Notes: generated by a model not told the origin, from the letters alone. 64,000 nt of DNA from Salinispora pacifica CNR114 (GCF_000514775.1 NZ_KI911467.1:62001-126000), one strand, 5' to 3'. Shown: positions 33,940 through 42,708, counted from the first letter of the stretch. Numbers and translations: made by a program.

Positions 33940-34887
33940 TCAGTGGGCGGCCCGGTGGTGGGCGGCCAGCAGGTCGGTGCCGAAGTCACTGCTCGGTCGG
34001 CGAAGCACGGTGTGGGCGTGGTTGCCGTCGTCCGCGGTGTTGTCGTACTCGATCAGCAGGTCGTCGCCCTGCACGCGGTAGTAGTGGCGCTGCCCCGGCC
34101 AGCTCGGTCCAGCCCAGGCGAAGTGCATTGGGGACCCGGCGAGCCGACGGGCCTCCCGGGTTGCCAACTCTGGCGGGAGCCGTTCCAGGTAGAGGGCGAC
34201 GAGTTGGTCCAACAGGGCCCGGCCGGTGGGGTTCAGCCGGTCAGCGGAGACGCCGAGGGGAGCCATCGGGGTGTCCACGTGCGGTCGGGTCGCGCTGATG
34301 ATGTCGGTGGGGGCCGCCTCGGCGATGATCGCCGCCGTCCGTAGCTGCGGGCTGAGGGCGTCCAGCAACGCCCGGCCCAGGTCCTCCTCGGGGCCGAGCG
34401 GGCGGGTGACCGGCCGGCCGGCCCACCGGACGGCGGCCGGGTTCGCCCCGAAGAAGACCGGAGCGGGGGAGATCTGGTCGGCGACGATGGTCATGCTGAT
34501 CGACAGGTGGTGCCCCTCGACCCGCCACCCCCACGCCTCGTCCTGGATCGGGTCACCGAAAACCGCCACCCAGTAGTCGTCGCTGTGTCGGCCGCGCCGC
34601 CACCCCTCGGCTCGGTCGAGCACCTCCTCCAGCCCGATAATCGTTACCGCCTGCGCGTACGCCGACGGGCTGAGGGCGGTCGCCAGTAGCCGATGGGTGG
34701 CTTTTCGGGCAGCGCGGGGTAGGTCGGCCAGGCAGACGCCGGGCCGGGGCCGGGGCCGGTATTCGATCCAGCGCCGCGCCCCAAGGTCGTCGAACCGGTG
34801 GGTCGCCCGGGTGCTTTCCGGCTCGTTCAGGGCGGCGAGCAGCGCCGCCGCGGCGGCGCGAAACTGCTGGGAGAGCGAGTCCTCCAC
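33940..34887 (-). CDS. DUF3500 domain protein
   Basis: 315 residues, soluble. The pattern RWIEYRPRPRPGVCLADLP, DDYWVAVFGDP and WGWRVEGHHLSISMTIV in the first half, and MHFAWAGPSWPGQRHYYRVQG with LIEYDNTADDGNHAHTVLR at the end, is typical of DUF3500. The many conserved His/Asp residues (GHH, NHAH) suggest metal binding or catalysis, but no function is established that I know of. It starts at GTG 34887; GGAAGG lies very close to it, so the exact start is less sure. Convergent with the GAF-ANTAR gene. Confidence 0.82.
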   Translation of the reverse strand: MEDSLSQQFRAAAAALLAALNEPESTRATHRFDDLGARRWIEYRPRPRPGVCLADLPRAARKATHRLLATALSPSAYAQAVTIIGLEEVLDRAEGWRRGRHSDDYWVAVFGDPIQDEAWGWRVEGHHLSISMTIVADQISPAPVFFGANPAAVRWAGRPVTRPLGPEEDLGRALLDALSPQLRTAAIIAEAAPTDIISATRPHVDTPMAPLGVSADRLNPTGRALLDQLVALYLERLPPELATREARRLAGSPMHFAWAGPSWPGQRHYYRVQGDDLLIEYDNTADDGNHAHTVLRRPSSDFGTDLLAAHHRAAH

Positions 34888-35164
34888 CCTTCCGTTATAC
34901 CCCGTCGGAATGTGGCGACACGGCGGTGGGGCAACGGACTGGTGAATGTGAATGCGGTGGGGACCCCCGGATCAGGTCCTCGCAGCGGTTCTGCTGTAAT
35001 CAGTTGACCTCGTACGCAGAGCGAGCATCCCGCTTCGATGTGTAAGTCGATTGTCACATTCATGCAACGCAACTGCCCCTTGACCGCTGAACGGGTGCCG
35101 GGAAGCATCGGTAAAGCGGCGTCCCGGGCCGTTGGGGAGATACCCGGACCAGCCAAGGAGGACC

Positions 35165-35776
35165 ATGTCGGTCAGCCCCGCTTCGTCGCGCGCCGGATGG
35201 CATTCGTCCCAACCCGCTGTTCCCGGTCGCCCGCCGGGTGGCCAGCGCCGTCCCACCAACACGGTTCCCCCGGTCCTCACGGTGACCCTGTCGATCCCGT
35301 TGGCCAGCGACGAGGCGCTGAATCCAGCGGCTCGGCGGTTACTGGACGCGGCCCGAGAACTGATGGAGGGTGGAGACAGCACGGTCACCATGACCGGCAA
35401 CGGGTTCTCGGACCGCCGGGCGGAACCGGTCCCGGCTGGCCGGTCGCCAAGCCGGTCGCTCGCCCCCACCATCCCCACCCTGCACATCCTCGCCTCCTCT
35501 CGGTCCGTGCTGCGCGACGGCGAGCCGTTGTCGCTGACCCGGCTGGAGTTCGACCTGCTGTTGCACCTGGTTGCCCATCCCCGCCGGGTCTTTACGCGGC
35601 TACAACTGCTCAATGCGGTCTGGGGCTACGAGCATGCCGGGGTGCGCACGGTGGACGTGCACGTCCGCCGGCTGCGGGGCAAGGTCGGCGTGGATGTCCC
35701 CCTGGTCACCACCGTCTACGGGGTCGGCTACCGGCTCGCCGATGACGCCCGGGTGGCCATCGACCGCAGTGGTTGA
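35165..35776 (+). CDS. OmpR-type winged-helix regulator without a receiver domain
   Basis: 203 residues. The N-terminal 30 residues are Pro/Ser-rich; residues about 38-70 form a small conserved-looking block (VTLSIPLASDEALNPAARRLLDAARELMEGG, split). Residues about 105-198 are a trans_reg_C winged helix: LSLTRLEFDLLLHLVAHPRRVFTR, then VRTVDVHVRRLRGKVG and VYGVGYRLA. There is no phosphoacceptor Asp or receiver fold, so control must come another way (abundance, partner protein or the N-terminal block). An excellent AAGGAGG site lies four bases before ATG 35165. No kinase gene is adjacent. Confidence 0.85.
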   Translation: MSVSPASSRAGWHSSQPAVPGRPPGGQRRPTNTVPPVLTVTLSIPLASDEALNPAARRLLDAARELMEGGDSTVTMTGNGFSDRRAEPVPAGRSPSRSLAPTIPTLHILASSRSVLRDGEPLSLTRLEFDLLLHLVAHPRRVFTRLQLLNAVWGYEHAGVRTVDVHVRRLRGKVGVDVPLVTTVYGVGYRLADDARVAIDRSG

Positions 35777-35842
35777 CGGAGGCCATCACCCGCGCTGGTG
35801 TTCTCTGCCTGCCGACGGGCCCGGGTAGCCGGTCGGGCGGCG

Positions 35843-35868
35843 GTTTGGTCCGTGGCGGTACGGGGTAT
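35843..35868 (+). promoter_or_regulatory. SigF/SigB-type promoter before TraR/DksA gene
   Basis: GGTTT (GTTT 35843-35846), a 16-base spacer and GGGTAT (35863-35868). The closest match in the window to the published SigF pattern. The leader to ATG 35959 is about 84 bases. Confidence 0.7.
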
Positions 35869-35958
35869 TCGGTCGGCTCACACACGGGTCGTCAACCCGT
35901 GCAGCGACGACCAGCCCCGGTCCGGTGGACCGGAAGGCCCTCAGGAAGGCAGGCAGAA

Positions 35959-36357
35959 ATGCTCGTCCACGACCCGGTCGACACGCCCCGACCCCAGGCG
36001 GAAGCCGATCAGATCCGGCAATCCCTGCAGGCCCGCTACGACGAGCTCGCCGCCGAGTATGAGCAGGCTGTGCTGCAGAGTCAGGTGCTGCGCCTGGTCG
36101 AGGTCGGGGACACCGCGGGCGATGACCAGGCCGACAGCGGCACGAAGACCGCGGAGCGGGACACCGCGCAGTCCCTGTTGCGCACGATCCTCGACCGCCG
36201 GGCACAGTTCGAGCACGCCCTGACCCGGCTGGAAGAGGGCACCTACGGCTTCTGCGAGGGCTGTGGCGCGGCTATTCCGGTAGAGCGGTTGGAGATCTTT
36301 CCATCTGCGACGACCTGCGTTACCTGCAAACAAACTCGGGAGCGTCGCGCGGCCTGA
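35959..36357 (+). CDS. TraR/DksA-type C4 zinc finger protein
   Basis: 132 residues. A helical N-terminal part (about 15-85, coiled-coil-like) leads to the zinc finger FCEGCGAAIPVERLEIFP…CVTCK, a C-x2-C-x17-C-x2-C arrangement near residues 98-121. DksA/TraR family proteins enter the RNA polymerase secondary channel and alter initiation, often with ppGpp; actinobacterial members of this short type are mostly uncharacterised. The acidic tip residues of DksA cannot be assigned with confidence. AGGAAGGCAGG provides the ribosome site for ATG 35959. It is separated from the winged-helix gene by 182 bases and has its own SigF/SigB-type promoter. Confidence 0.85.
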   Translation: MLVHDPVDTPRPQAEADQIRQSLQARYDELAAEYEQAVLQSQVLRLVEVGDTAGDDQADSGTKTAERDTAQSLLRTILDRRAQFEHALTRLEEGTYGFCEGCGAAIPVERLEIFPSATTCVTCKQTRERRAA

Positions 36358-36789
36358 CGCGCCGTCGTCGCCAGGGTGGCACGGCCGGAGCGGACGGAGG
36401 TGGCGGGAAGGTGACGCTGCAGACGAGAACGGAGCGCGGTCGGGGCGTCGTTGTCCACGTCGTCGGGACGCCCGGCGGTTGGCGAGGGGCACCCCGGGGG
36501 CCCGGCCGGGTCAGCCCGATACGACAACGCCGCGGCCCGGTGGGTCCCCCGCGGCGAGACGACGATGGCCGGTGGGAGCCCGACGCTCGGGGGTGGAACG
36601 ACAGCTGAGCAGCCTTACCCCACCCGTCTGCCTTCCCGGGTGGCAGGGTTCGGACCCGGGCCGTTGACCGGCGAACGCCAACGTGGCAGTCCGGCGACGG
36701 CTACCGTGTGGTGGGGAGGGCTGGAGGTGGGGTACACCCGCCGTAGGACGGACCCCGGCGTTCGGACGGGGCACAGTCGAGGAGCACCC
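36358..36789. other. long leader region before the repeat-peptide gene
   Basis: 432 bases. A 65-codon frame from GTG 36411 exists, but its Arg/Gly/Pro-rich product and lack of conservation clues make it doubtful. The frame of the repeat peptide is open back to 36451, yet the only start with a good ribosome site is at 36790. I see no clear promoter, hairpin or RNA. Confidence 0.5.
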
Positions 36790-37095
36790 ATGGCACTCAA
36801 CGACGACGACATGACGACCTCCGGCGCCGGCCGCGCGGAGGGTCCGGCTGATGGAGGGGCGACCCCGGGTCAGCATGACGGTGGTGCCGACGGTAGCGCG
36901 GAGGGTCCGGCTGACGGTGGGGCGACCCCGGGTCAGCATGACGGTGGTGCCGACGGTAGCGCGGAGGGTCCGGCTGACGGTGGGGCGACCCCGGGTCAGC
37001 ATGACGGTGGTGCCGACGGTAGCGCGGAGGGTCCGGCTGACGGTGGGGCGACCCCGGGTCAGCATGACGGTGGTGCCGACGGCAGCGCGCGCTGA
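36790..37095 (+). CDS. repeat peptide: short leader plus four identical 21-residue units (candidate multi-core RiPP or secreted peptide)
   Basis: 101 residues. A 16-residue start (MALNDDDMTTSGAGRA) is followed by four 21-residue units and one final Arg. Each unit reads EGPADGGATPGQHDGG then ADGSA, with a single His, three Asp and no Cys, Lys, Trp or Tyr. ATG 36790 has a GAGGAG site (36779-36784) five bases upstream. The stop is eight bases before the GTG of a JmjC/cupin_4 oxygenase, so the two are probably translated together. The reading frame is supported by the differences between units (GAT/GAC, GGA/GGT, GGT/GGC): all are silent in this frame. No signal peptide. The function is unknown; a precursor hydroxylated by the oxygenase is my hypothesis. 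Confidence 0.75.
   Translation: MALNDDDMTTSGAGRAEGPADGGATPGQHDGGADGSAEGPADGGATPGQHDGGADGSAEGPADGGATPGQHDGGADGSAEGPADGGATPGQHDGGADGSAR
36838..37089 (+). repeat. four tandem 63-bp coding repeats
   Basis: Units at 36838-36900, 36901-36963, 36964-37026 and 37027-37089. Only three bases differ in the whole array (two in unit 1, one in unit 4). The period is a multiple of three, so several frames on both strands stay open and give misleading long ORFs. Confidence 0.97.
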
Positions 37096-37103
37096 ACGAC
37101 GCG

Positions 37104-38438
37104 GTGCCGTACCCCGACTCGCCGGGCGGCCGCGGTCGCCCGGCACTCTCGTTCGCCCCCGAGGAGCCCGAGCGAACCGTGGCGTCGGCGCTGGCCCGGT
37201 GCGTCTCCGTCGATCCGGCGAGGTTCGCCGCCGTGCACTGGGGACAGACGCCGCTGCTGTCCCGCGCCGACGAGTTGCCCAACCAGAGCGGCTTCTGCGA
37301 CCTACTCAGCCCGGCCGACGCGGACGAACTGCTCAGCCGGCGCGGCTTGCGCACCCCGTTCCTGCGGGTGGCGCAGGACGGCGTGTTGGTGCCGGCGACC
37401 CGGTACACCGGCGGCGGGGGCGCGGGCGCCGAGATCGCCGACCAGGTTCTCGACGAGAAGGTCCTCGACCTGTACGCCGGCGGCGCCACCCTGGTGCTGC
37501 AGGGCCTGCACCGCACCTGGCCGGCACTCATCGACTTCACCCGGGAACTCGGCTGGGCGCTCGGGCAGCCGTTGCAGGTCAACGCCTACCTCACTCCTGC
37601 CGGCAGCCAGGGATTCGCCACCCACTACGACACCCATGACGTCTTCGTCCTCCAGGTCGACGGTGCGAAGCACTGGCGAATCCACCCGCCGGTGCTTGCC
37701 GATCCGCTGGAGCGGCAGCCGTGGGGCGGCCGGGCCGACGAGGTCTCCGCGACCGCGACAGAGGCCCCCACCCTCGACGTGCTGCTCGCCCCCGGCGACG
37801 CGCTGTACCTGCCCCGTGGCTGGTTGCACAGTGCCAAGGCCCAGGAGCGCAGCTCACTTCACCTGACCGTCGGCGTTCGGGCACTGACCCGATACACGCT
37901 GGTCGAGGAGCTGCTCGCGCTCGCCGCCGAGGAGCCGCGGCTGCGGGCCACCCTGCCGTTCGGGATGGACATCTCCGACCCGGAGGCGGTGGAGCCCGAG
38001 TTGACGGAAACTGTGCAGGCGCTGCAGGACTGGCTGCGCCGCGTCGATCCAGCAGCGCTCGCCGCCCGGCTGCGGCAGCGCGCCTGGCCGGCTGCCCGGC
38101 CGGCTCCGCTGCAGCCCCTTGCCCAGACGGCCGCGTTGGACGCGCTCGATCCGGACAGCCGGGTCACTCCCCGCCCGGGCCTGCGGTGGCAGCTCACCCC
38201 GGTGGGAGAGCGAGTGACGCTGCGGGTCTTCGACCGCGCCATCACCCTGCCGCAGATGTGTGCCCCGGCCCTGCGCGCGTTCCTCGCCGGGGAGGTCAGC
38301 CGGGTTGGGGACCTGCCCGGCCTGGCCGACGACACCGACCGGGTCACCCTCGTGCGCCGCCTGCTCCGGGAGGCGGTCGCCGTACCTGCCCAGGGCCACG
38401 GTCCGAACCGGCCCGATGGGGGCGCGGCGGGTGACTGA
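37104..38438 (+). CDS. JmjC/cupin_4 (RoxA/MINA53-type) 2-oxoglutarate oxygenase
   Basis: 444 residues. The core JmjC fold (about 120-260) shows the iron triad: His174 and Asp176 in THYDTHDVFVLQ, and His242 in LPRGWLHSA. Lys189 in DGAKHW is a candidate 2-oxoglutarate contact. The C-terminal part (about 290-430) has the winged-helix-like region usual in ribosomal oxygenases. Relatives hydroxylate protein residues: E. coli YcfD an Arg of ribosomal protein L16, MINA53 and NO66 a His of ribosomal proteins. The GTG start has no ribosome site of its own and follows the repeat-peptide stop by eight bases, suggesting coupling. The substrate may be a ribosomal protein or the repeat peptide. Confidence 0.88.
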   Translation: MPYPDSPGGRGRPALSFAPEEPERTVASALARCVSVDPARFAAVHWGQTPLLSRADELPNQSGFCDLLSPADADELLSRRGLRTPFLRVAQDGVLVPATRYTGGGGAGAEIADQVLDEKVLDLYAGGATLVLQGLHRTWPALIDFTRELGWALGQPLQVNAYLTPAGSQGFATHYDTHDVFVLQVDGAKHWRIHPPVLADPLERQPWGGRADEVSATATEAPTLDVLLAPGDALYLPRGWLHSAKAQERSSLHLTVGVRALTRYTLVEELLALAAEEPRLRATLPFGMDISDPEAVEPELTETVQALQDWLRRVDPAALAARLRQRAWPAARPAPLQPLAQTAALDALDPDSRVTPRPGLRWQLTPVGERVTLRVFDRAITLPQMCAPALRAFLAGEVSRVGDLPGLADDTDRVTLVRRLLREAVAVPAQGHGPNRPDGGAAGD

Positions 38439-38458
38439 CGCTGTCGCGACTGACCGGC

Positions 38459-39124
38459 TCAGCGGGCAACGGCCAGCAGGAGCCCCGTCGTCAGCAGCCC
38501 GGCGACCACCACCACGGCCACCGGGCGCGGGCCGAGCACCGCGTGTTGCCGGTCAGCGAGAATCTTCGCCGGGATCAGGCCGGCCAGCGGGCCGAGTAAG
38601 GTCACTACCAGCGCCAGCACCGGTAGCCCGACCGCCAGGTCGCCGCCGTACCGGTCGCCGGCCGTCCGGGCCACGGTGCCCAGGGCGTACGTGACCAACG
38701 CACCGCCGAACCCGCAGATGGCCAGCAGCGGGTTGACGGATCCGGGTAGCTCACCGGGTTGACCGGTACGGGCCAGGAGGTCCCGCACCGCGGCCAGCAT
38801 CGGCAGGGGATTCCCGGCGACGCCGTTGACTGGGCCGGGCGGCCCGTCCATCTGGCGGCCCGCCGACCTGAATCGCCCGCATAACTCCTGCCACAACAGC
38901 CGGACCTCCGCCTCGACCCGCTCCTGCAGCCGGCGTGCTGCCGTCACCTCCCGTTCCGCGTGCCGGACCTGGTCCTCGGCATTCGCGACGGCACGCCGCG
39001 CGGCCGCACACTGCTGCTCGTACCAGGTGTGTGCCTCGGCCCGCTGCGCCGACACCCGCTCGGTCAGGTCGGCCAGTCGTCGTACCTGCGCCGGGTACGA
39101 CTCGCTCGGCACCGGCTGGCTCAC
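38459..39124 (-). CDS. coiled-coil membrane protein of the FtsK-type cassette
   Basis: 221 residues. The first 95 are strongly helical and charged (LADLTERVSAQRAEAHTWYEQQ, VRHAEREVTAARRLQERVEAEV), likely coiled coil. About residues 140-221 contain three hydrophobic helices (PLLAICGFGGALVTYALG, VGLPVLALVVTLLGPLAGLI, VAVVVVAGLLTTGLLLAVA). It is the last gene of the cassette; its GTG overlaps the ATPase stop (GTGA). It probably anchors the otherwise soluble ATPase at the membrane (inference). No family recognised. The longer open frame upstream is antisense-like and overlaps the ATPase gene. Confidence 0.78.
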   Translation of the reverse strand: MSQPVPSESYPAQVRRLADLTERVSAQRAEAHTWYEQQCAAARRAVANAEDQVRHAEREVTAARRLQERVEAEVRLLWQELCGRFRSAGRQMDGPPGPVNGVAGNPLPMLAAVRDLLARTGQPGELPGSVNPLLAICGFGGALVTYALGTVARTAGDRYGGDLAVGLPVLALVVTLLGPLAGLIPAKILADRQHAVLGPRPVAVVVVAGLLTTGLLLAVAR

Positions 39125-41793
39125 CGCTGGTGCCCGTACGGGATGATGGTCTGCCCGGTGCGGTGCACCGCCCGGTCGAAGAAGAGGCCCCGCCAGGGGC
39201 GGGGGTACCAGTCCGGCCCGCCGGTGCCGGGGTAGAGCGAGGCGCCCAGCTCCCCGCCGTGCGTGTCGAGCGCCACCCACGCGCCGATCTGGTCCGTGCG
39301 GGCGGCCGGTCCGCCGAGGTCGGCCCGCATTCGCGCGACTCCCCGCCACCAGGCCAGCACATGCGTCCGCCGCTCCGGCCCGTCATGCAGGACGCGACGT
39401 AGCCGCTCCAGCCCGGTCTGGCCGCCAATCCGGGCGGCGAGCGCGCCGGTCGCCGCGTCAACGGCGAACAGCAGTAGGTAGTGGGGGGCACCGACGCCGG
39501 GAGCGCCCAGCCCAGCGGTGGTCTCGGCCATCAGCTCGGTTACGGTCTCCTCGTCGTACCAGGCGGCATTGTCGGCGAGGTCGGTGTAGAGGGATCGGGC
39601 GGCGGCGTCGGCGTCCGGGTCCAGGCAGGCGATGGAGAACCGCGCCGTCCCGGGACGGTGCTGCCGGGCGAGCGACCGTCCAGCCGCGGCGAGTACGGCG
39701 CACGCCTCGTCAACGCGGGTGCCCAGCACGGCTAGGTTGCGCCCCGGCGCGCGCGGCAGCCGAAGCCCCGCCGAGCGGGCCTGTACGTCGATGATCTCGC
39801 CGAGTAGCGCCGTCGGAGCTCGGGGTGTCCCGGTCTCCGGTGCACAGAGCGCCTGGTAGTCCGGGGCGTCGGTCAACCGGGGGATCGCGTCACCATCGAA
39901 GAGCCGCGCCGGGGCGGCATCTGGCCGGCGCATCCGCCAGAGTCGGTGCTGCAGCTCGCTCCACGTCTCCCAGTCGCTCGCCGACGGTATCCGGGCAACC
40001 GCGTTCCCCTCGGCCAGTCCCGACTCGGCGTTGACCACGGCGTGGTGGCGGGGTAGTGACTGCGCGGCGTCGTTGCGCTCGGCGAGGATCCGTAGCGCCT
40101 TGGGCAGGGCGATGCGGAGGGTGAACTGGGCGACCAGGGCTGGCCGCCCCCACAGCGCCTCGATTCCCCGAACGTCCTGCGAGGCGAGGACCAGGTGGAT
40201 GCCCTGCGAACGACCGCGCCGGGCCAGGTCCTCCAGGAGATCGGCGGCCTCCCGGGCCACCGCGTCGCGGCCAGCGAGCAGCATCTGAAACTCGTCAACC
40301 ACGGCGACGATCCGCGGCCAGCGCCCGGCTGGGTCCACCGCGCGCAGTTCGGCGAGCTTCGTTACCTCGTGCTCCTTTGCCGCGTCAGCGCGCCGGCGCA
40401 GCTCTTCGGCGAGGAAGCGAAGCAGGGCCAGACCGAACTCCCGGTCCGTGTTGACGTTGATCCCGACCAGCCGAACGTGCGGCAGCCAACTCGGGTCGCG
40501 GCGACCCTGGGCAAACCGGGCGAAAGAGACACCCTCCTTGAAGTCGAGCAGGTAGAGCTCCAACTCGGCCGGGGAGTAGCGGGCGGCGAGCGCACCGATC
40601 CAGGCGAAGATCAGGTTTGTCTTGCCGGTGCCCGACGGGCCACCGATCAGTGCGTGCGGCGGATAGTCACCGAGAGTGACCAGTACCGGTTGGCTGTCCG
40701 TGCCCTCGCCGATCGGCGCGATCAGGCCGGCCGCCGAGTCCTCCCGCCACATCTGCTCCGGGGGTGGTAGCAGGTCGCTGAAGGGCGTCGGTTCCGGGCC
40801 GGCGTTGACCCGGGCCGCGACGCCCCGGCAGGTCTCGGTAACCAGGGTCGCCGGGGGCGCCGGGTCGAGCGTGACCGGCGGTGCGCCGGCGAGCTCGGCC
40901 CGGCCCGGCTCGACGCGGATCCGGGCTACGGGGGCGTCCTCCGGCAGCGTCAGGCCGCGTACCACCAGGTGCACGCCGCACGCCGCGCCGGTGCGGACCA
41001 CCCGATCGAGTTGGCCGCGTACGTGCCGGGACGGCTCCTCCCCACCGAGCAGTACCGCCACCCGCCACGGCTCGGGCCGACGACCGGTGGCGGTGGCCAA
41101 CTCGCGCAGGGACCGGTGCTCGCCCGCCAGAACGGTGGAGTTGATCCGGTGGATCTCCTCGACGAGGTCGTCGAGGAGTCGGCCCAGCCCGCCCGGTCCG
41201 ACAAAGGTCAGCAGCCCGGCGGTGCCCAGCGGCGCGAAACCGGCCAAGCCGCCCCCAAGGTGCTCCGGGTCGTACCCGGTCAACCGAACGGCGCCCGGGT
41301 CGGCCCGGCCTACCGCCCGCAGCAGTAGCGCGGCCACCACCGCCTCGCCCGCCACCCGGTCGCTGCCGGTCAGCTCGACGTGCCCGGCGTCGAGTAGCGG
41401 CACCAGCGCGGGCACCGACTCCCCGCCCATGACGGCGAGCGTGCCGACCCGTAGTGGGCCGGGCGGTTCCTTTCGGCGGGCGGGGGTTGGGTGCCACTGT
41501 GGCCAGTCGGTGGTGGCCGCGCCCGGGGCCTCCTGGCGGGCCGCGTCCGCCGCCCGCCGGGACAGCTCGGCGATCCGGGCCGAGTGTTGGGCGTCGATCT
41601 CGGCGAGGCGCCGGTCTCGCTCCGCGCCGACCCGTGCGGGCACTGCGGCGGCGGCCTGGCGGACCCGGTCGAGTCGGCCTCGTTCGGCGGCCAGTTCGGT
41701 CTGCGCCGCGGCCAACCGGGTCCGCGTCGCGCCGAGGGCCTCGCCGAGGGTTTGCCGGACCCGGGCCGCGAGCTGCGCCCGCCGGTCAGCCAT
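39121..41793 (-). CDS. FtsK/SpoIIIE-type ATPase without own membrane helices
   Basis: 890 residues. Residues 1-95 are coiled coil; about 110-330 an alpha/beta region of unknown type (VRLTGYDPEHLGGG, LLTFVGPGGLGRLLDDLVEEI); about 365-640 the FtsK_SpoIIIE domain with Walker A GGPSGTGKT (384-392), Walker B IVAVVDEFQMLL (Asp500-Glu501) and the RGRSQGIHLVLASQ sensor segment. The last 230 residues hold a second, degenerate nucleotide-binding-like domain. There is no N-terminal membrane domain and no gamma domain of DNA translocases, unlike FtsK, and one active ATPase domain, unlike EccC. ATG 41793 overlaps the upstream stop by eight bases. It would power transport of DNA or protein; the neighbouring 86-residue helical protein makes protein export conceivable. 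Confidence 0.85.
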   Translation of the reverse strand: MADRRAQLAARVRQTLGEALGATRTRLAAAQTELAAERGRLDRVRQAAAAVPARVGAERDRRLAEIDAQHSARIAELSRRAADAARQEAPGAATTDWPQWHPTPARRKEPPGPLRVGTLAVMGGESVPALVPLLDAGHVELTGSDRVAGEAVVAALLLRAVGRADPGAVRLTGYDPEHLGGGLAGFAPLGTAGLLTFVGPGGLGRLLDDLVEEIHRINSTVLAGEHRSLRELATATGRRPEPWRVAVLLGGEEPSRHVRGQLDRVVRTGAACGVHLVVRGLTLPEDAPVARIRVEPGRAELAGAPPVTLDPAPPATLVTETCRGVAARVNAGPEPTPFSDLLPPPEQMWREDSAAGLIAPIGEGTDSQPVLVTLGDYPPHALIGGPSGTGKTNLIFAWIGALAARYSPAELELYLLDFKEGVSFARFAQGRRDPSWLPHVRLVGINVNTDREFGLALLRFLAEELRRRADAAKEHEVTKLAELRAVDPAGRWPRIVAVVDEFQMLLAGRDAVAREAADLLEDLARRGRSQGIHLVLASQDVRGIEALWGRPALVAQFTLRIALPKALRILAERNDAAQSLPRHHAVVNAESGLAEGNAVARIPSASDWETWSELQHRLWRMRRPDAAPARLFDGDAIPRLTDAPDYQALCAPETGTPRAPTALLGEIIDVQARSAGLRLPRAPGRNLAVLGTRVDEACAVLAAAGRSLARQHRPGTARFSIACLDPDADAAARSLYTDLADNAAWYDEETVTELMAETTAGLGAPGVGAPHYLLLFAVDAATGALAARIGGQTGLERLRRVLHDGPERRTHVLAWWRGVARMRADLGGPAARTDQIGAWVALDTHGGELGASLYPGTGGPDWYPRPWRGLFFDRAVHRTGQTIIPYGHQR

Positions 41794-42700
41794 CGGCGTC
41801 TCGGCGAGACGAGGGGTGCCCCGGGGCGAACGCCCCGCTCCGGCTCTCGGCCGGGAGCGGGCCACTGCGTAGCTCGCGGCCGAGCCGGTCGAGCAGGACG
41901 CCGGTCAGCACCCCGGCGGTGACCGCCGGGTCGGCAGCATGTGGCTGTTCGGCGTCGTCTCGGCGGGGCGGCGGCATCCGGCAGACCCGGGCCAGCAGCG
42001 TCTCCACCACCGGTGCGGGCAGGCCCGGCAGCAGGTCGCGAGTCCGGCTGGCCAGGGCTTTGCGGAGCCGCGGCAGGTCCTCGGCCCGGGGCGGGTGCCC
42101 AAGGAACTCCCCGGCCAGTTCCCGCAGCAGGGGAGGGGTCAGCGCGGCCAACCCCAACCCCACGTCGGCGTGGGCGCGGCCCAGCTCGACGCGGAGTCGT
42201 TCCCGGTCGCCGGCGCGGACCTGGTGGACGACTCGGCGCAGCAGCTCGCTGGAGTCGGCGATCGCCTCATCCGGTGGCTCCGACCCGCTCCTGCCACCGG
42301 TCAACTCGGCGACCCGGACCGCCCACCAGCGGGGTGCGGGGGCCGGGCCCGGCGGGACAGTGGCCGTCGCCGGGGGCGTGGCACCACGGGGAGCGTCGTG
42401 TGCCGGTTGCTGTTTGGGGATGGTACGCGGGGCGGGTGCATCGCCAGCCGCCAGCCCGATCCTGGCCAGGTACGCCGTCAGCTGCTCCTGGGCGACGCGC
42501 AGCGCGTAGCCGGCGGACTCGGCGTGTTCGACGGCGCTGGACAGCTCCGGCACCCCCATCGGGTTGGCGGACTCCTGGCGTACCCAGCGCAGCCGCTCGG
42601 TGGCCAGCCCGAACCGTTCGAGCGCCTCGGCGAGTTGGCCGAGGGGCAGATCATCGCTGGCGGCGCGCACCTGCGCGCCGAGATCTTCGACGATGGACAC
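41786..42700 (-). CDS. helical protein of the FtsK-type cassette
   Basis: 304 residues from GTG 42700. The N-terminal part (about 1-95) is helical with AEALERFGLATERLRWVRQES and AVEHAESAGYALRVAQEQLTAYL. A Pro/Ala-rich linker (about 100-125) and a second helical domain (about 130-280, HQVRAGDRERLRVELGRAHADVG) follow. No membrane segment, no catalytic motif. It lies eight bases after the small helical protein gene and overlaps the ATPase start. I recognise no family. Its constant place between substrate-like small protein and ATPase suggests an adaptor (inference). Confidence 0.72.
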   Translation of the reverse strand: MSIVEDLGAQVRAASDDLPLGQLAEALERFGLATERLRWVRQESANPMGVPELSSAVEHAESAGYALRVAQEQLTAYLARIGLAAGDAPAPRTIPKQQPAHDAPRGATPPATATVPPGPAPAPRWWAVRVAELTGGRSGSEPPDEAIADSSELLRRVVHQVRAGDRERLRVELGRAHADVGLGLAALTPPLLRELAGEFLGHPPRAEDLPRLRKALASRTRDLLPGLPAPVVETLLARVCRMPPPRRDDAEQPHAADPAVTAGVLTGVLLDRLGRELRSGPLPAESRSGAFAPGHPSSRRDADG

Positions 42701-42708
42701 GGCGGCGC

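Noticed and set aside
36411..36608. 65-codon ORF in the leader of the repeat-peptide gene.
   Set aside because: Arg/Gly/Pro-rich product, no recognisable pattern, and typical of spurious frames in G+C-rich DNA.
36511..37639. Long ORFs on both strands across the 63-bp repeats (for example 36851-37639 plus and 36797-37582 minus).
   Set aside because: A stop-free unit whose length is a multiple of three keeps frames open automatically. Base differences between units are silent only in the 36790-37095 frame, which alone has a good ribosome site.
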